A DNA stretch of 15,620 bases, from positions 1 through 15,620 of the forward strand of contig JBGVLM010000025.1 of the NCBI GenBank assembly GCA_045124255.1. Direction: 5' to 3'. The stretch comes from Eshraghiella sp045124255. Its GTDB lineage: Bacteria; Bacillota; Clostridia; Lachnospirales; Lachnospiraceae. The notes under the pieces are model-generated. The model was given only the letters and a program-made list of their open reading frames with translations, was not told where the DNA came from and did not search any database. Within the stretch, counting starts at the first letter, position 1; each line of letters starts with the position of its first letter. A program made the position numbers and the translations under genes. Shown piece by piece: positions 7,554 through 14,995 of this stretch.

Positions 7554-9068
7554 TTGTACAGAATTTTAATAGTTGAAGGCGACCAGGCAGAGCGAAAAGG
7601 GATTAAGATACTGTTGGAACAGATGGGTACATCCTGTGAAATTAGTGAAGCTGTTAACGGACAGACTGCACTTGATATGATGGCAGATGAAGAATATGAT
7701 GTTCTTTTGACAGATATAAAAATGCCGTTTTATAACGGTATCGAACTGATTAACCGAGTTAATGCATTAAAACGTGGTGTAAAATGTATTGTTATAAGCG
7801 AATGCAGGGAGTTTGAATATGTCAGACAGGCTATGCGTGCAGGCGTTGCCGACTATATTCTGAAGCCATTCAAACCGATTGAGCTTGAAAATACAATTTC
7901 AAGAGTTCTGAATGAACTTGATGAAATTAAAAAAGAAAAAATAATCAGAAATAAATGTAACGAATATGTGAAGGAACAACTTCTGCGTATGGCACTTAAC
8001 GGTGTTGAATATGCAGAACTTGAAGAAACTACCGGTGGACTTGTTTCGCTTGATTTTGTTAATTCCTATAAGAGAATTATGCTTCTGGAATTTAATGAGG
8101 ATTCTTCTGTCAGGAAAAATATATTATTTAAGGAATATATTCTCAAGGCAGAACCGGCAATAGAGCAGTATGTTGATATCAGCAGACATCGTGCAGCACT
8201 TTTCTTTAAAGAAGGAAATCTTCCTTTTATTGAAATAGCTGACGAAATATGCAGTAAAGTTGAAGCTGATTATCAGACAAAACCATATATTGCGATATCG
8301 GATGAACTGTATGATTTTGACGGGATAGCAAAGGCAATGAGCGATTTGGATTTCCTTATGGAGAATAAATTCTATCATCTGTCCGAGAATGTGTTTTATC
8401 AGGGAATGAAACGTGCCTCCATGGCGATTGTTCAGATGGATGATGATACCCTGATGAAACAGATGAAACAGGATATTAAGGTCAAGAATATTACCGGACT
8501 GAGGGGACATTTTGATAAGTTCTGTGATAAATACAGAAGTAAGACGGATTTTTCACAGCTTTATATTAAGTTTTTGTTTTCAAATCTTCTTAAGGATTTT
8601 TATGAAAATTTTCCGGGAGCGGATGAGAAAGAACTTAATATGGAAATTGATGCTCTGTACAGGGCTAATGATTTTACGGTTGTAATTGAAATTGTTAATA
8701 AGAATATTGACAGACTTGAGAAAATTTTCTCTGAGAATCCCGTTATGATTCATAAGGAAATAGAAGTAGTTAAGCGATATATTTATGAGCATTACGGCGA
8801 TGAACTCAGCGTTGATTTACTTGGTGAGATGGTATATATGACTCCAAGTTATTTAAGTTCCGTCTTCAAAAAAGAAACGGGACAGAATTTAAGCAGGTTT
8901 ATCAAGGCGTACAGAATGGAACGTGCGAAGGACATGCTTGAAAATACAATGGCAAAGATTGTTGACATCAGTGCAACCTGCGGATATCCGAATGTATCAT
9001 ATTTCTGCTCAAGTTTTAGAGAGTATTATGGCGTAAGTCCACAGAAATACAGAGAATCGGGAGAGTAA
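7554..9068 (+). CDS. YesN-type response regulator with AraC DNA-binding domain
   Basis: Two-component response regulator of 504 residues that probably controls the maltodextrin genes. The receiver domain (about 1-120) has phospho-acceptor Asp54 (LLTDIKMP), Ser82 and Lys104 (ILKPF). A central region (about 130-390) has no motif I recognise, and the AraC helix-turn-helix (about 400-502) ends GYPNVSYFCSSFREYYGVSPQKYRE. The usual acidic DDE after the first strand is E8-G9-D10, so one metal-binding Asp is lost. The start is TTG, with AGGAAG six bases ahead; the next in-frame ATG (residue 24) would remove the first strand and helix of the receiver, so TTG is well supported and implies low expression. 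No histidine kinase lies beside it, although YesN regulators usually pair with YesM kinases. Its position between enzyme and transporter genes suggests a local regulon. Confidence 0.88.
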   Translation: MYRILIVEGDQAERKGIKILLEQMGTSCEISEAVNGQTALDMMADEEYDVLLTDIKMPFYNGIELINRVNALKRGVKCIVISECREFEYVRQAMRAGVADYILKPFKPIELENTISRVLNELDEIKKEKIIRNKCNEYVKEQLLRMALNGVEYAELEETTGGLVSLDFVNSYKRIMLLEFNEDSSVRKNILFKEYILKAEPAIEQYVDISRHRAALFFKEGNLPFIEIADEICSKVEADYQTKPYIAISDELYDFDGIAKAMSDLDFLMENKFYHLSENVFYQGMKRASMAIVQMDDDTLMKQMKQDIKVKNITGLRGHFDKFCDKYRSKTDFSQLYIKFLFSNLLKDFYENFPGADEKELNMEIDALYRANDFTVVIEIVNKNIDRLEKIFSENPVMIHKEIEVVKRYIYEHYGDELSVDLLGEMVYMTPSYLSSVFKKETGQNLSRFIKAYRMERAKDMLENTMAKIVDISATCGYPNVSYFCSSFREYYGVSPQKYRESGE

Positions 9069-9175
9069 TTAGTGCATTTTGATAATATAAGTCTTCGAAA
9101 TTCGTTTTTATGTATAAAAAAATAAATTATAGTAATAATATAACATTAAAAATATCGTGCAAATTGTATAATTTG

Positions 9176-9264
9176 AACAAAGAGCAAATGGTAAATATGT
9201 TGATTTTCTTTAAAAATTTACATGAATCAAAGATTATTGATATATACACCGCTTGCTCTTTGTT
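9176..9264. repeat. 12-bp inverted repeat flanking and overlapping the binding-protein promoter
   Basis: AACAAAGAGCAA (9176-9187) and its exact reverse complement TTGCTCTTTGTT (9253-9264) are separated by 65 bases. The right arm lies in the spacer between the putative -35 and -10 boxes of the binding-protein gene. A paired operator is the simplest reading: it could allow looping or cooperative binding by an AraC-type regulator. The arms are too far apart for a simple terminator. Confidence 0.6.
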
Positions 9265-9271
9265 TTATAAT
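9243..9271 (+). promoter_or_regulatory. Putative promoter of the maltodextrin transporter operon
   Basis: A perfect TATAAT (9266-9271) is preceded at 17 bases by TATACA (9243-9248), a weak four-of-six -35 box, which fits a promoter needing an activator. The preceding 100 bases are very AT-rich. The rest of the 235-base gap (9069-9303) holds the inverted repeat and no gene that I can support. Confidence 0.5.
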
Positions 9272-9303
9272 CAATACATACTATAAAAAGGAGGAATTTT
9301 TCA

Positions 9304-10602
9304 ATGAAATTCAAAAAGGTATTAGCTTTAGCATTAGCTGGAGCAATGTGCTTATCTGCATTTGTTGGCTGTTCAGGAAGTAGCAGTTCATCAAATTCAG
9401 GCTCTTCTTCATCAGACAATAAGGATTCTCAGACTGAGACAACAACTGCTGAAGAAGAAAAAATCACCGCTACAATTAAGGTATGGAGCCCAGCTGAGGA
9501 CCAGGCAGCAGACAAAGGTGAATGGTTACAGACAAGATGTGAGGCATTTAATGCAGCTCATCCAAATTGGGATTTAACATTCGTATACGAGACATGTGGC
9601 GAGGATAAGGCTGCTGAGACTATCTCAACAGACCCAACAGCAGCAGCAGACGTATTCATGTTTGCTAATGACCAGGTTAATAAGTTAATTGATATGGATG
9701 CAATTGCTAAGCTTGGTGGAGCAACAGCTGATTATGTTAAGACAACTAACTCTGAAGCTATTGTAGATTCAGTAACAGTTGATGGTTCTATCTATGGTGT
9801 ACCATATACAACAAACACATGGTATATGTTCTACAACAAGAGCATCTTCTCTGAGGATGATATCAAGAACCTTGATACAATGCTTTCAAAAGCTAAAGTT
9901 GCTTTCCCACTTACCAACTCATGGTATATCGCTTCTTTCTATGCAGCTAACGGATGTACTCTTTTCGGAGATGGTACTGATGAAGCAGCTGGAATCGATT
10001 TCAGTGGCGATAAGGCTGTAGCTGTAACAGATTACCTTGTAGATTTAGTTGCTAATCCAAACTTCATGAACGATGAAAGTGGTGCTGGTATTGCCGGACT
10101 TAAGGATGGTACAGTTGGTGCTATGTTCACAGGTTCATGGGATGCTGCTAACATTAAAGCTGCACTTGGCGATAACTTCGGTGTAGCTGCTTGTCCTACT
10201 ATCACAATCAACGGTGAAGAGAAGCAGTTATATTCTTTCGCTGGTTCTAAGGCAGTAGGTGTTAACAAGAATACTGAGTACCCACAGGTAGCAGTTGCTC
10301 TTGCTCTTTGGCTTGCAAATTCTGAGTCTCAGCAGACCAGATATGAGTCAAGAGGAGTAGTTCCTTGTAACACAGAACTCCTTGCTGATGATGCAGTTAA
10401 GTCTGATGAATTAGTAATCGCTCAGAATACTACATTCGATTCAACATCTATTATGCAGCCATTCGTAACAGCTATGAACAACTACTGGTCACCAGCTGAG
10501 AACATGGGTAAAGCTCTTGCAGCTAAGACAGTTACTCATGAGAACGCAGCTGCTCAGACAGAAGATATGAATACTGCTATGAACGCAGATGTTGCTCAGT
10601 AA
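9304..10602 (+). CDS. malE: Maltodextrin ABC transporter substrate-binding lipoprotein (MalE-like)
   Basis: Extracellular solute-binding lipoprotein of 432 residues that captures maltose/maltodextrins for the permease encoded next. The signal peptide ends in lipobox FVGC (Cys23), followed by a Ser/Asn/Asp-rich tether (about 24-52) that lifts the domain off the membrane. The mature part starts with a typical family-1 sugar-binding strand (TIKVWSPAED) and contains TWYMFYNKSIFSEDD, the hinge/ligand region common to MalE-type proteins, and a C-terminal ESRGVVPCN motif. The ribosome binding site AAAGGAGG is strong, and the codon choice (many GCA, ACA, AAG, TTC) looks like that of a highly expressed gene. 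Substrate is inferred from the alpha-glucan enzymes around it. The exact oligosaccharide preference cannot be read from the sequence. Confidence 0.87.
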   Translation: MKFKKVLALALAGAMCLSAFVGCSGSSSSSNSGSSSSDNKDSQTETTTAEEEKITATIKVWSPAEDQAADKGEWLQTRCEAFNAAHPNWDLTFVYETCGEDKAAETISTDPTAAADVFMFANDQVNKLIDMDAIAKLGGATADYVKTTNSEAIVDSVTVDGSIYGVPYTTNTWYMFYNKSIFSEDDIKNLDTMLSKAKVAFPLTNSWYIASFYAANGCTLFGDGTDEAAGIDFSGDKAVAVTDYLVDLVANPNFMNDESGAGIAGLKDGTVGAMFTGSWDAANIKAALGDNFGVAACPTITINGEEKQLYSFAGSKAVGVNKNTEYPQVAVALALWLANSESQQTRYESRGVVPCNTELLADDAVKSDELVIAQNTTFDSTSIMQPFVTAMNNYWSPAENMGKALAAKTVTHENAAAQTEDMNTAMNADVAQ

Positions 10603-10639
10603 AATGTTACATATAACTTTTTGAAGTTAGAAACAACAT

Positions 10640-10665
10640 TCGGCTGCCAGTTTACTGGCAGCCGA
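10640..10665 (+). terminator. GC-rich hairpin between binding-protein and permease genes
   Basis: A perfect 11-bp stem, TCGGCTGCCAG (10640-10650) with CTGGCAGCCGA (10655-10665), closes a TTTA loop. The sequence after it is ATATTAATC, not a T-run, so it is unlikely to stop transcription fully. It probably protects the 3' end of the binding-protein message so that this subunit is made in excess over the permeases, as is known for malE/malF-type operons. Confidence 0.7.
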
Positions 10666-10715
10666 TATATTAATCAAGTAAAGCACTTATGGGCACATCA
10701 AGGAGGTTAGCGGAA

Positions 10716-12104
10716 ATGTTAGGAAAGAAAGCCGGGGAAAAGAAGTCTAAACGCGAATTCGACTCCCCTTATTCATTGAAAAATGCAGTGACGAAGGGAA
10801 ATATGCTCACAAGACTTTCTATGCTTGTTATGGGTCTTGGCAATATTGCAAATCGTCAGATAGTTAAAGGTTTGATGTTCCTTGCTCTTGAGGTTGCATA
10901 TATTTATTTCATGATTAACACGGGTTTTTCATGCCTTGTTAACTTCGTTAAACTTGGCGGAAGAGAGACCGAAGAGATTTGGAACGAATCAAAGGGTATT
11001 TACGAATACATTATTGGTGATAAGAGTATCTTATTCCTGTTATATGGTGTTGCAGTAATATTCTTGACAGTTTTATTTATTATAGTATGGAAAACATCGG
11101 TAAGCAGTGCATATAAGGCACAGTGCGTTAGAGCAGCAGGTAAGAAACCAAATACAATTATTGATGATATTAAGAGTTTATTTGATAAAAACTTACATGG
11201 TTTTCTGCTCTTTTTACCTGTTACCGGAGTAGTAGTATTTACAATTCTTCCACTTGTGTATATGATTTGTATGGCATTCACTGATTACAGTATTTCGGGT
11301 GACCATTTGAATATATTCCACTGGGTTGGATTGGTTAACTTCGGTAAGGTGCTTAACCTTAAAAATACAATTGGTCAGGAGTTCTGGCCGGTACTCGGTT
11401 GGACACTTTGTTGGGCAGTTTTAGCAACATTTTCAAACTATATTTTAGGTATGATTCTTGCGATTGTTATTAATCGTAAGAATACAAAATGCAAGAGCTT
11501 ATGGAGATTCTGCTTCATGCTCTCAGCAGCCATTCCACAGTTCGTATCATTGCTTTTGATGAGAACTCTGTTCTCAAACAATGGTATTGTTAATACAATG
11601 CTGTTGAATTTAGGTGTAATTGATACATTCATTCCGTTCTGGGATACAGTTACATGGGCACGAGTATTGGTTGTAGTAATCAATATCTGGGTAGGTGTTC
11701 CATTTACAATGCTTCAGGTTACAGGTGTTCTTCAGAACATTCCTACAGAGCTTTATGAAGCAGCAAGAGTTGACGGTGCGGGTCCTGTTACAATCTTCTT
11801 TAAGATTACATTACCATATATGTTATTCGTAACATCACCTTACCTCATCACATCATTTACAGGTAATATTAACAACTTCAACGTTATCTTCCTGTTGAGT
11901 GGTGGTAATCCGGCACAGAGCGTAGGTTCTACATCAGGTCAGACCGACTTGCTTGTAACATGGCTCTACAAACTCACAATTGGTAAGCAGTACTATAATA
12001 TCGGTGCAGTTATCGGTATTTTAACATTCGTTGTAATGGCAACTGTTTCGTTAATTACTTACCATCGTACCAGTTCATACAAGAACGAGGAGGGATTCCA
12101 ATAA
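10716..12104 (+). CDS. malF: Maltodextrin ABC transporter permease (MalF-like)
   Basis: One of two membrane subunits of the maltodextrin importer, 462 residues. I chose the ATG at 10716 because AAGGAGG (10700-10706) lies nine bases ahead. A nearer-5' ATG at 10689 has no ribosome binding site and would itself contain this AAGGAGG. The N-terminus is charged (about 1-30), then come two or three membrane segments and loops (to about 155), an extended N-terminal region typical of MalF proteins. The binding-protein-dependent permease core follows, with EAA-loop YEAARVDGAG (EAA at 348-350), where the ATPase docks. The stop overlaps the next gene's ATG (TAATG). No sugar ATPase is encoded nearby, so a shared MsmK/UgpC-type ATPase is presumed to act from elsewhere. 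Confidence 0.9.
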   Translation: MLGKKAGEKKSKREFDSPYSLKNAVTKGNMLTRLSMLVMGLGNIANRQIVKGLMFLALEVAYIYFMINTGFSCLVNFVKLGGRETEEIWNESKGIYEYIIGDKSILFLLYGVAVIFLTVLFIIVWKTSVSSAYKAQCVRAAGKKPNTIIDDIKSLFDKNLHGFLLFLPVTGVVVFTILPLVYMICMAFTDYSISGDHLNIFHWVGLVNFGKVLNLKNTIGQEFWPVLGWTLCWAVLATFSNYILGMILAIVINRKNTKCKSLWRFCFMLSAAIPQFVSLLLMRTLFSNNGIVNTMLLNLGVIDTFIPFWDTVTWARVLVVVINIWVGVPFTMLQVTGVLQNIPTELYEAARVDGAGPVTIFFKITLPYMLFVTSPYLITSFTGNINNFNVIFLLSGGNPAQSVGSTSGQTDLLVTWLYKLTIGKQYYNIGAVIGILTFVVMATVSLITYHRTSSYKNEEGFQ

Positions 12105-12973
12105 TGGTAAAACAGAAAAGCGGCGCAAGAGTCAGAAAAACAGTTTCAAACATTTTTGTCCACGTGATACTTGGAATTTTGTCAGTTATTTGGCTTTTCC
12201 CTATCTTATGGGTTATATTAATCAGCTTTAAGAAAGAAGAAGGACTTTATATGTCAAGCTTCTTCCCTAAGGAGTTATGGCTTGGTAACTACAAGAAGTT
12301 ATTCACAGACACACAGATTCTTAACTTCCCTCAGATGTTTAAGAACACACTTATTATTGCAGTATTTGTATGTATTATTTCAACGTTCTTCGTGCTTTCA
12401 GTTTCATACTGTATGTCACGTATGCGTTTCAAAATGAGAAAACCATTTATGAACGTTGCACTTATACTTGGTATGTTCCCTGGATTCATGTCAATGGTTG
12501 CAACATACTACATCTTGAAGGCTTTGGGTCTTACAGAAGGCGCATTAATCAGAGTTTCGCTGATTTTAGTATACTCGGCGGGTTCCGGTCTGGGCTTCTA
12601 TATAGCCAAGGGATTCTTTGATACAATTCCTAAGAGCGTTGACGAAGCAGCATATATTGATGGTGCTACACGCTGGCAGGTATTTACAAGAATTACTATT
12701 CCTTTAAGTAAACCGATTATTGTATATACAGTACTTAACTCATTCATGGGTCCTTGGCTTGATTTCATCTTTGCAAAGGTTCTCTGTGGTGCTAAGAGCC
12801 AGTATTATACAGTTGCAATCGGATTGTGGAACATGCTTGAGAAAGAGTATGTTACAGACTGGTTTAACTGCTTCTGTGCAGGTGCGGTTGTAGTTTCAAT
12901 TCCAATCGCAATTCTGTTCATGGTAATGCAGAAATTCTATCAGGAAGGTGTATCCGGTGCTGTAAAGGGTTAA
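12104..12973 (+). CDS. malG: Maltodextrin ABC transporter permease (MalG-like)
   Basis: Second membrane subunit of the importer, 289 residues, the normal MalG length. It has about six membrane segments, with a first helix followed by the MalG-type phrase FPILWVILISFK, and an EAA loop DEAAYIDGAT (EAA at 181-183) for docking the ATPase. The C-terminus, ending FYQEGVSGAVKG, closely resembles the conserved end of MalG-family proteins. Its start overlaps the malF stop by one base, with GAGGAGGG just upstream in the malF coding end, so the two permeases are probably translated in a fixed ratio as a heterodimer. Confidence 0.92.
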   Translation: MVKQKSGARVRKTVSNIFVHVILGILSVIWLFPILWVILISFKKEEGLYMSSFFPKELWLGNYKKLFTDTQILNFPQMFKNTLIIAVFVCIISTFFVLSVSYCMSRMRFKMRKPFMNVALILGMFPGFMSMVATYYILKALGLTEGALIRVSLILVYSAGSGLGFYIAKGFFDTIPKSVDEAAYIDGATRWQVFTRITIPLSKPIIVYTVLNSFMGPWLDFIFAKVLCGAKSQYYTVAIGLWNMLEKEYVTDWFNCFCAGAVVVSIPIAILFMVMQKFYQEGVSGAVKG

Positions 12974-12991
12974 TCCCATTACTTGTATAAT

Positions 12992-13006
12992 TGCAGTTTA
13001 ACTGCA
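12992..13006. repeat. 15-bp palindrome after malG
   Basis: TGCAGTT (12992-12998), one base, then AACTGCA (13000-13006). It lies 19 bases after the malG stop. It could be a small hairpin or a regulator half-site pair for the downstream amylase gene. No T-run follows, so it does not look like a terminator. The function is not known. Confidence 0.4.
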
Positions 13007-13042
13007 CGGAAACTGATTCTGTACAAAATAATATTTAAATTT

Positions 13043-13086
13043 TTTGCACTCAGTCTGGGATTTAATATCATCATACTGAGTGCAAA
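13043..13086. repeat. 12-bp inverted repeat upstream of the GH13 gene
   Basis: TTTGCACTCAGT (13043-13054) and its exact reverse complement ACTGAGTGCAAA (13075-13086) are separated by 20 bases, with arm centres 32 bases apart (about three helical turns). A possible promoter lies between and over the arms: TTGCAC (13044-13049), 16 bases, TATCAT (13066-13071). It may act as an operator, or as RNA it could form a hairpin with a 20-base loop. A palindrome centred at 12999 and this repeat are all I see in the gap 12974-13120. Confidence 0.55.
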
Positions 13087-13120
13087 TTATATTTAAAGAA
13101 AATATACAAGGAGGTATCCT

Positions 13121-14785
13121 ATGAAGAAAATCAAAAAGCTTTTGTCAATGTTTTTGATAGCTGCCATGATAGTATGCTGTTTCAGTGGCTGCAATGGAGA
13201 AAAAAGTTCAACCGCTAATGACAGTACAACAAGCAGTGCAGATGTTAATAACAATGACAATACAGATGATGATACAGAAAACAGGATTGATGACAAGTAT
13301 GGAACCTGTTATCAGGTATTTCTGTATTCATTCTGTGACAGTGACGGGGATGGAATAGGTGATATTAACGGATTAACTTCAAAGCTTGATTATATTGCTG
13401 ATTTGGGCTTTACAAGTATCTGGCTTCTTCCTTTTCATCAGTCAACCACATATCACAAATATGATGTAGTTGATTATTATTCAATTGATTCACAGTATGG
13501 TACAATGGAAGATTTTGAAAAGCTTATTGAAGAGTGCAATAAAAGAAATCTTGACATTGTAATGGATTTTGTTATTAACCATACGTCAACACAGCACGAG
13601 TGGTACAAGCAGGCTAAGACCTATCTCCAGAGCCTTGGAGCAGATGAGGAACCGGACCCGGCAGTGTGTCCTTATGTTGAGTATTATAATTTCCAGAGAT
13701 CTGAGACAGTACCTACAGGTTATTCAAGAGTTTCAGGTGCAACAGACTGGGTTTATGAATGTGTATTTTGGGACCAGATGCCTGATTTGAATTTTGATTG
13801 TGATGCAGTTAAGAAGGAAATCGAGGACATTGCTTCATTTTGGATTGATAAGGGTGTTAAGGGTTTCAGACTTGACGCTGCACTGCATTATTATGAAGGC
13901 AATATTGAGAAGAGTACAGACACATTAAAATGGTTCTATGATTATGTTGAAAGTATTGACCCTGAAATCTTTGTTGTAGCAGAGGTCTGGAATAACTACA
14001 GCACACTTAAGTCATTCTATGAAAGCGGAGTTGACAGCCTTTTCAATTTTACATTCGGCAACAAGGACGGTGCTTTGGTTAAGGCAATTAACCGTAATGC
14101 AAACGGTCAGTGCGGTTTGGATTTAACAAATACAATTGTTAATATGTACAATGATTTTTCAACAGTTAATCCTGATTATGTTGACGGTGTATTTTTATCC
14201 AACCATGATACAGGCAGAGCGGGAAGCTTTTTGTCAGGTAAGCTTGAGAAGCTTAAGCTTGCTGCTTCAATACAGATTCTGCAGACCGGCTGCGTTTTCG
14301 TATATTACGGAGATGAACTTGGTATGGCAGGTGCAGGTATTGACGAGAATAAGAGAGCTCCGATGTATTGGACTGATTCTGATTCAGCAGATATGACGGT
14401 TGGCCCTCCGAATATGGTTGCGCAGGAGCATAAGCTGGGTTCATATGAAACTCAGAAGGATGATGAGAATTCGCTTTATAATTTCTATAAGAAAGCAATT
14501 CATATCAGAAACAAATATCCGCAGGTCGGCCGTGGAGTACCTGCAGCTATGGATGACGTTATTGCACAGGATGGAAATTTATGTGCAATTTCCAAAACTT
14601 ATAATGGAGAAACAATTTACATTATTTACAATATTAACAGTGAAGCTTCTTCAACTGTTACAGTTTCAAAGTCTACATATAATTATACAAAAATTGCAGA
14701 TTCTCTTTGCGTAAGCGAGGAGCAGCCTGTACTTGATGGAGAGACATTAACAATCCCTTCATTCGGTTGTGTTATTTTGAAATAA
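13121..14785 (+). CDS. Lipid-anchored GH13 alpha-amylase-type enzyme (probable GH13_36)
   Basis: Secreted alpha-glucan hydrolase of 554 residues, probably held on the outer face of the membrane to cut starch oligosaccharides before import. Signal peptide and lipobox FSGC (Cys24) are followed by a Ser/Thr/Asp-rich tether to about residue 58. The catalytic barrel shows GH13 region I DFVINH (149-154), region V QMPDLN (219-224), region II GFRLDAALH with nucleophile Asp252, region III AEVW with acid/base Glu288, and region IV SNHD with Asp363. The Asp/Gly-rich DSDGDGIGD (73-81) fits the calcium site. Region V MPDLN is known as the mark of the subfamily intermediate between oligo-1,6-glucosidases and neopullulanases (GH13_36). 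A C-terminal beta domain (about 470-554) completes it. The AAGGAGG site lies seven to eight bases before the ATG. Alpha-amylase or neopullulanase-like activity cannot be separated by eye. Confidence 0.88.
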   Translation: MKKIKKLLSMFLIAAMIVCCFSGCNGEKSSTANDSTTSSADVNNNDNTDDDTENRIDDKYGTCYQVFLYSFCDSDGDGIGDINGLTSKLDYIADLGFTSIWLLPFHQSTTYHKYDVVDYYSIDSQYGTMEDFEKLIEECNKRNLDIVMDFVINHTSTQHEWYKQAKTYLQSLGADEEPDPAVCPYVEYYNFQRSETVPTGYSRVSGATDWVYECVFWDQMPDLNFDCDAVKKEIEDIASFWIDKGVKGFRLDAALHYYEGNIEKSTDTLKWFYDYVESIDPEIFVVAEVWNNYSTLKSFYESGVDSLFNFTFGNKDGALVKAINRNANGQCGLDLTNTIVNMYNDFSTVNPDYVDGVFLSNHDTGRAGSFLSGKLEKLKLAASIQILQTGCVFVYYGDELGMAGAGIDENKRAPMYWTDSDSADMTVGPPNMVAQEHKLGSYETQKDDENSLYNFYKKAIHIRNKYPQVGRGVPAAMDDVIAQDGNLCAISKTYNGETIYIIYNINSEASSTVTVSKSTYNYTKIADSLCVSEEQPVLDGETLTIPSFGCVILK

Positions 14786-14792
14786 GGTTCTG

Positions 14793-14832
14793 ATGCCGTA
14801 AGCGGAGAAAATCCGTTTGCGGCATTTCTTTT
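14793..14832 (+). terminator. Intrinsic terminator after the GH13 gene
   Basis: A 14-bp stem (14793-14806 with 14812-14825, two G-U pairs) closes a GAAAA loop and runs directly into TTTCTTTTACTTTATT. It is the clearest terminator in the window and closes the maltodextrin locus. Confidence 0.92.
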
Positions 14833-14868
14833 ACTTTATTAAATTTAAATAAAAACATTGATAAAAAA

Positions 14869-14897
14869 TTGACAATTATCACATGAAATGATATTAT
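14869..14897 (+). promoter_or_regulatory. Promoter of coaD
   Basis: A perfect TTGACA (14869-14874), a 17-base spacer and TATTAT (14892-14897) give a strong vegetative promoter. It leaves a leader of about 90 bases before coaD. A small GCTC-AAAT-GAGC hairpin (14971-14982) sits just ahead of the ribosome binding site. No riboswitch class was recognised in the leader. Confidence 0.75.
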
Positions 14898-14995
14898 GTT
14901 AAAGTAAGTTAAAACTGTCTTATTCTTTTAAAAAAGATTGTTAAAAAACTAACATACTATACTAACTATAGCTCAAATGAGCAAGAGGAGATAAG

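Noticed and set aside
9091..9108. Mini-terminator CGAA-A-TTCG with TTTTT after the response regulator
   Set aside because: A four-base stem with a single-base loop is too weak to form; treated as chance.
9069..9303. Catabolite-control (cre) site near the transporter promoter
   Set aside because: No stretch fits the TGNAAACGNTTNCA pattern here, nor in the gaps before malQ or the GH13 gene, when read by eye.
10689..10715. Earlier ATG for the MalF-like permease
   Set aside because: It has no ribosome binding site and the added codons contain the AAGGAGG that serves the ATG at 10716.
13569..13790. Plus-strand alternative-frame open frames inside the GH13 gene
   Set aside because: They overlap the catalytic domain in another frame and resemble no recognisable protein.
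14898..14995. Riboswitch or attenuator in the coaD leader
   Set aside because: Only a four-base-pair hairpin is visible, with no known aptamer signature.
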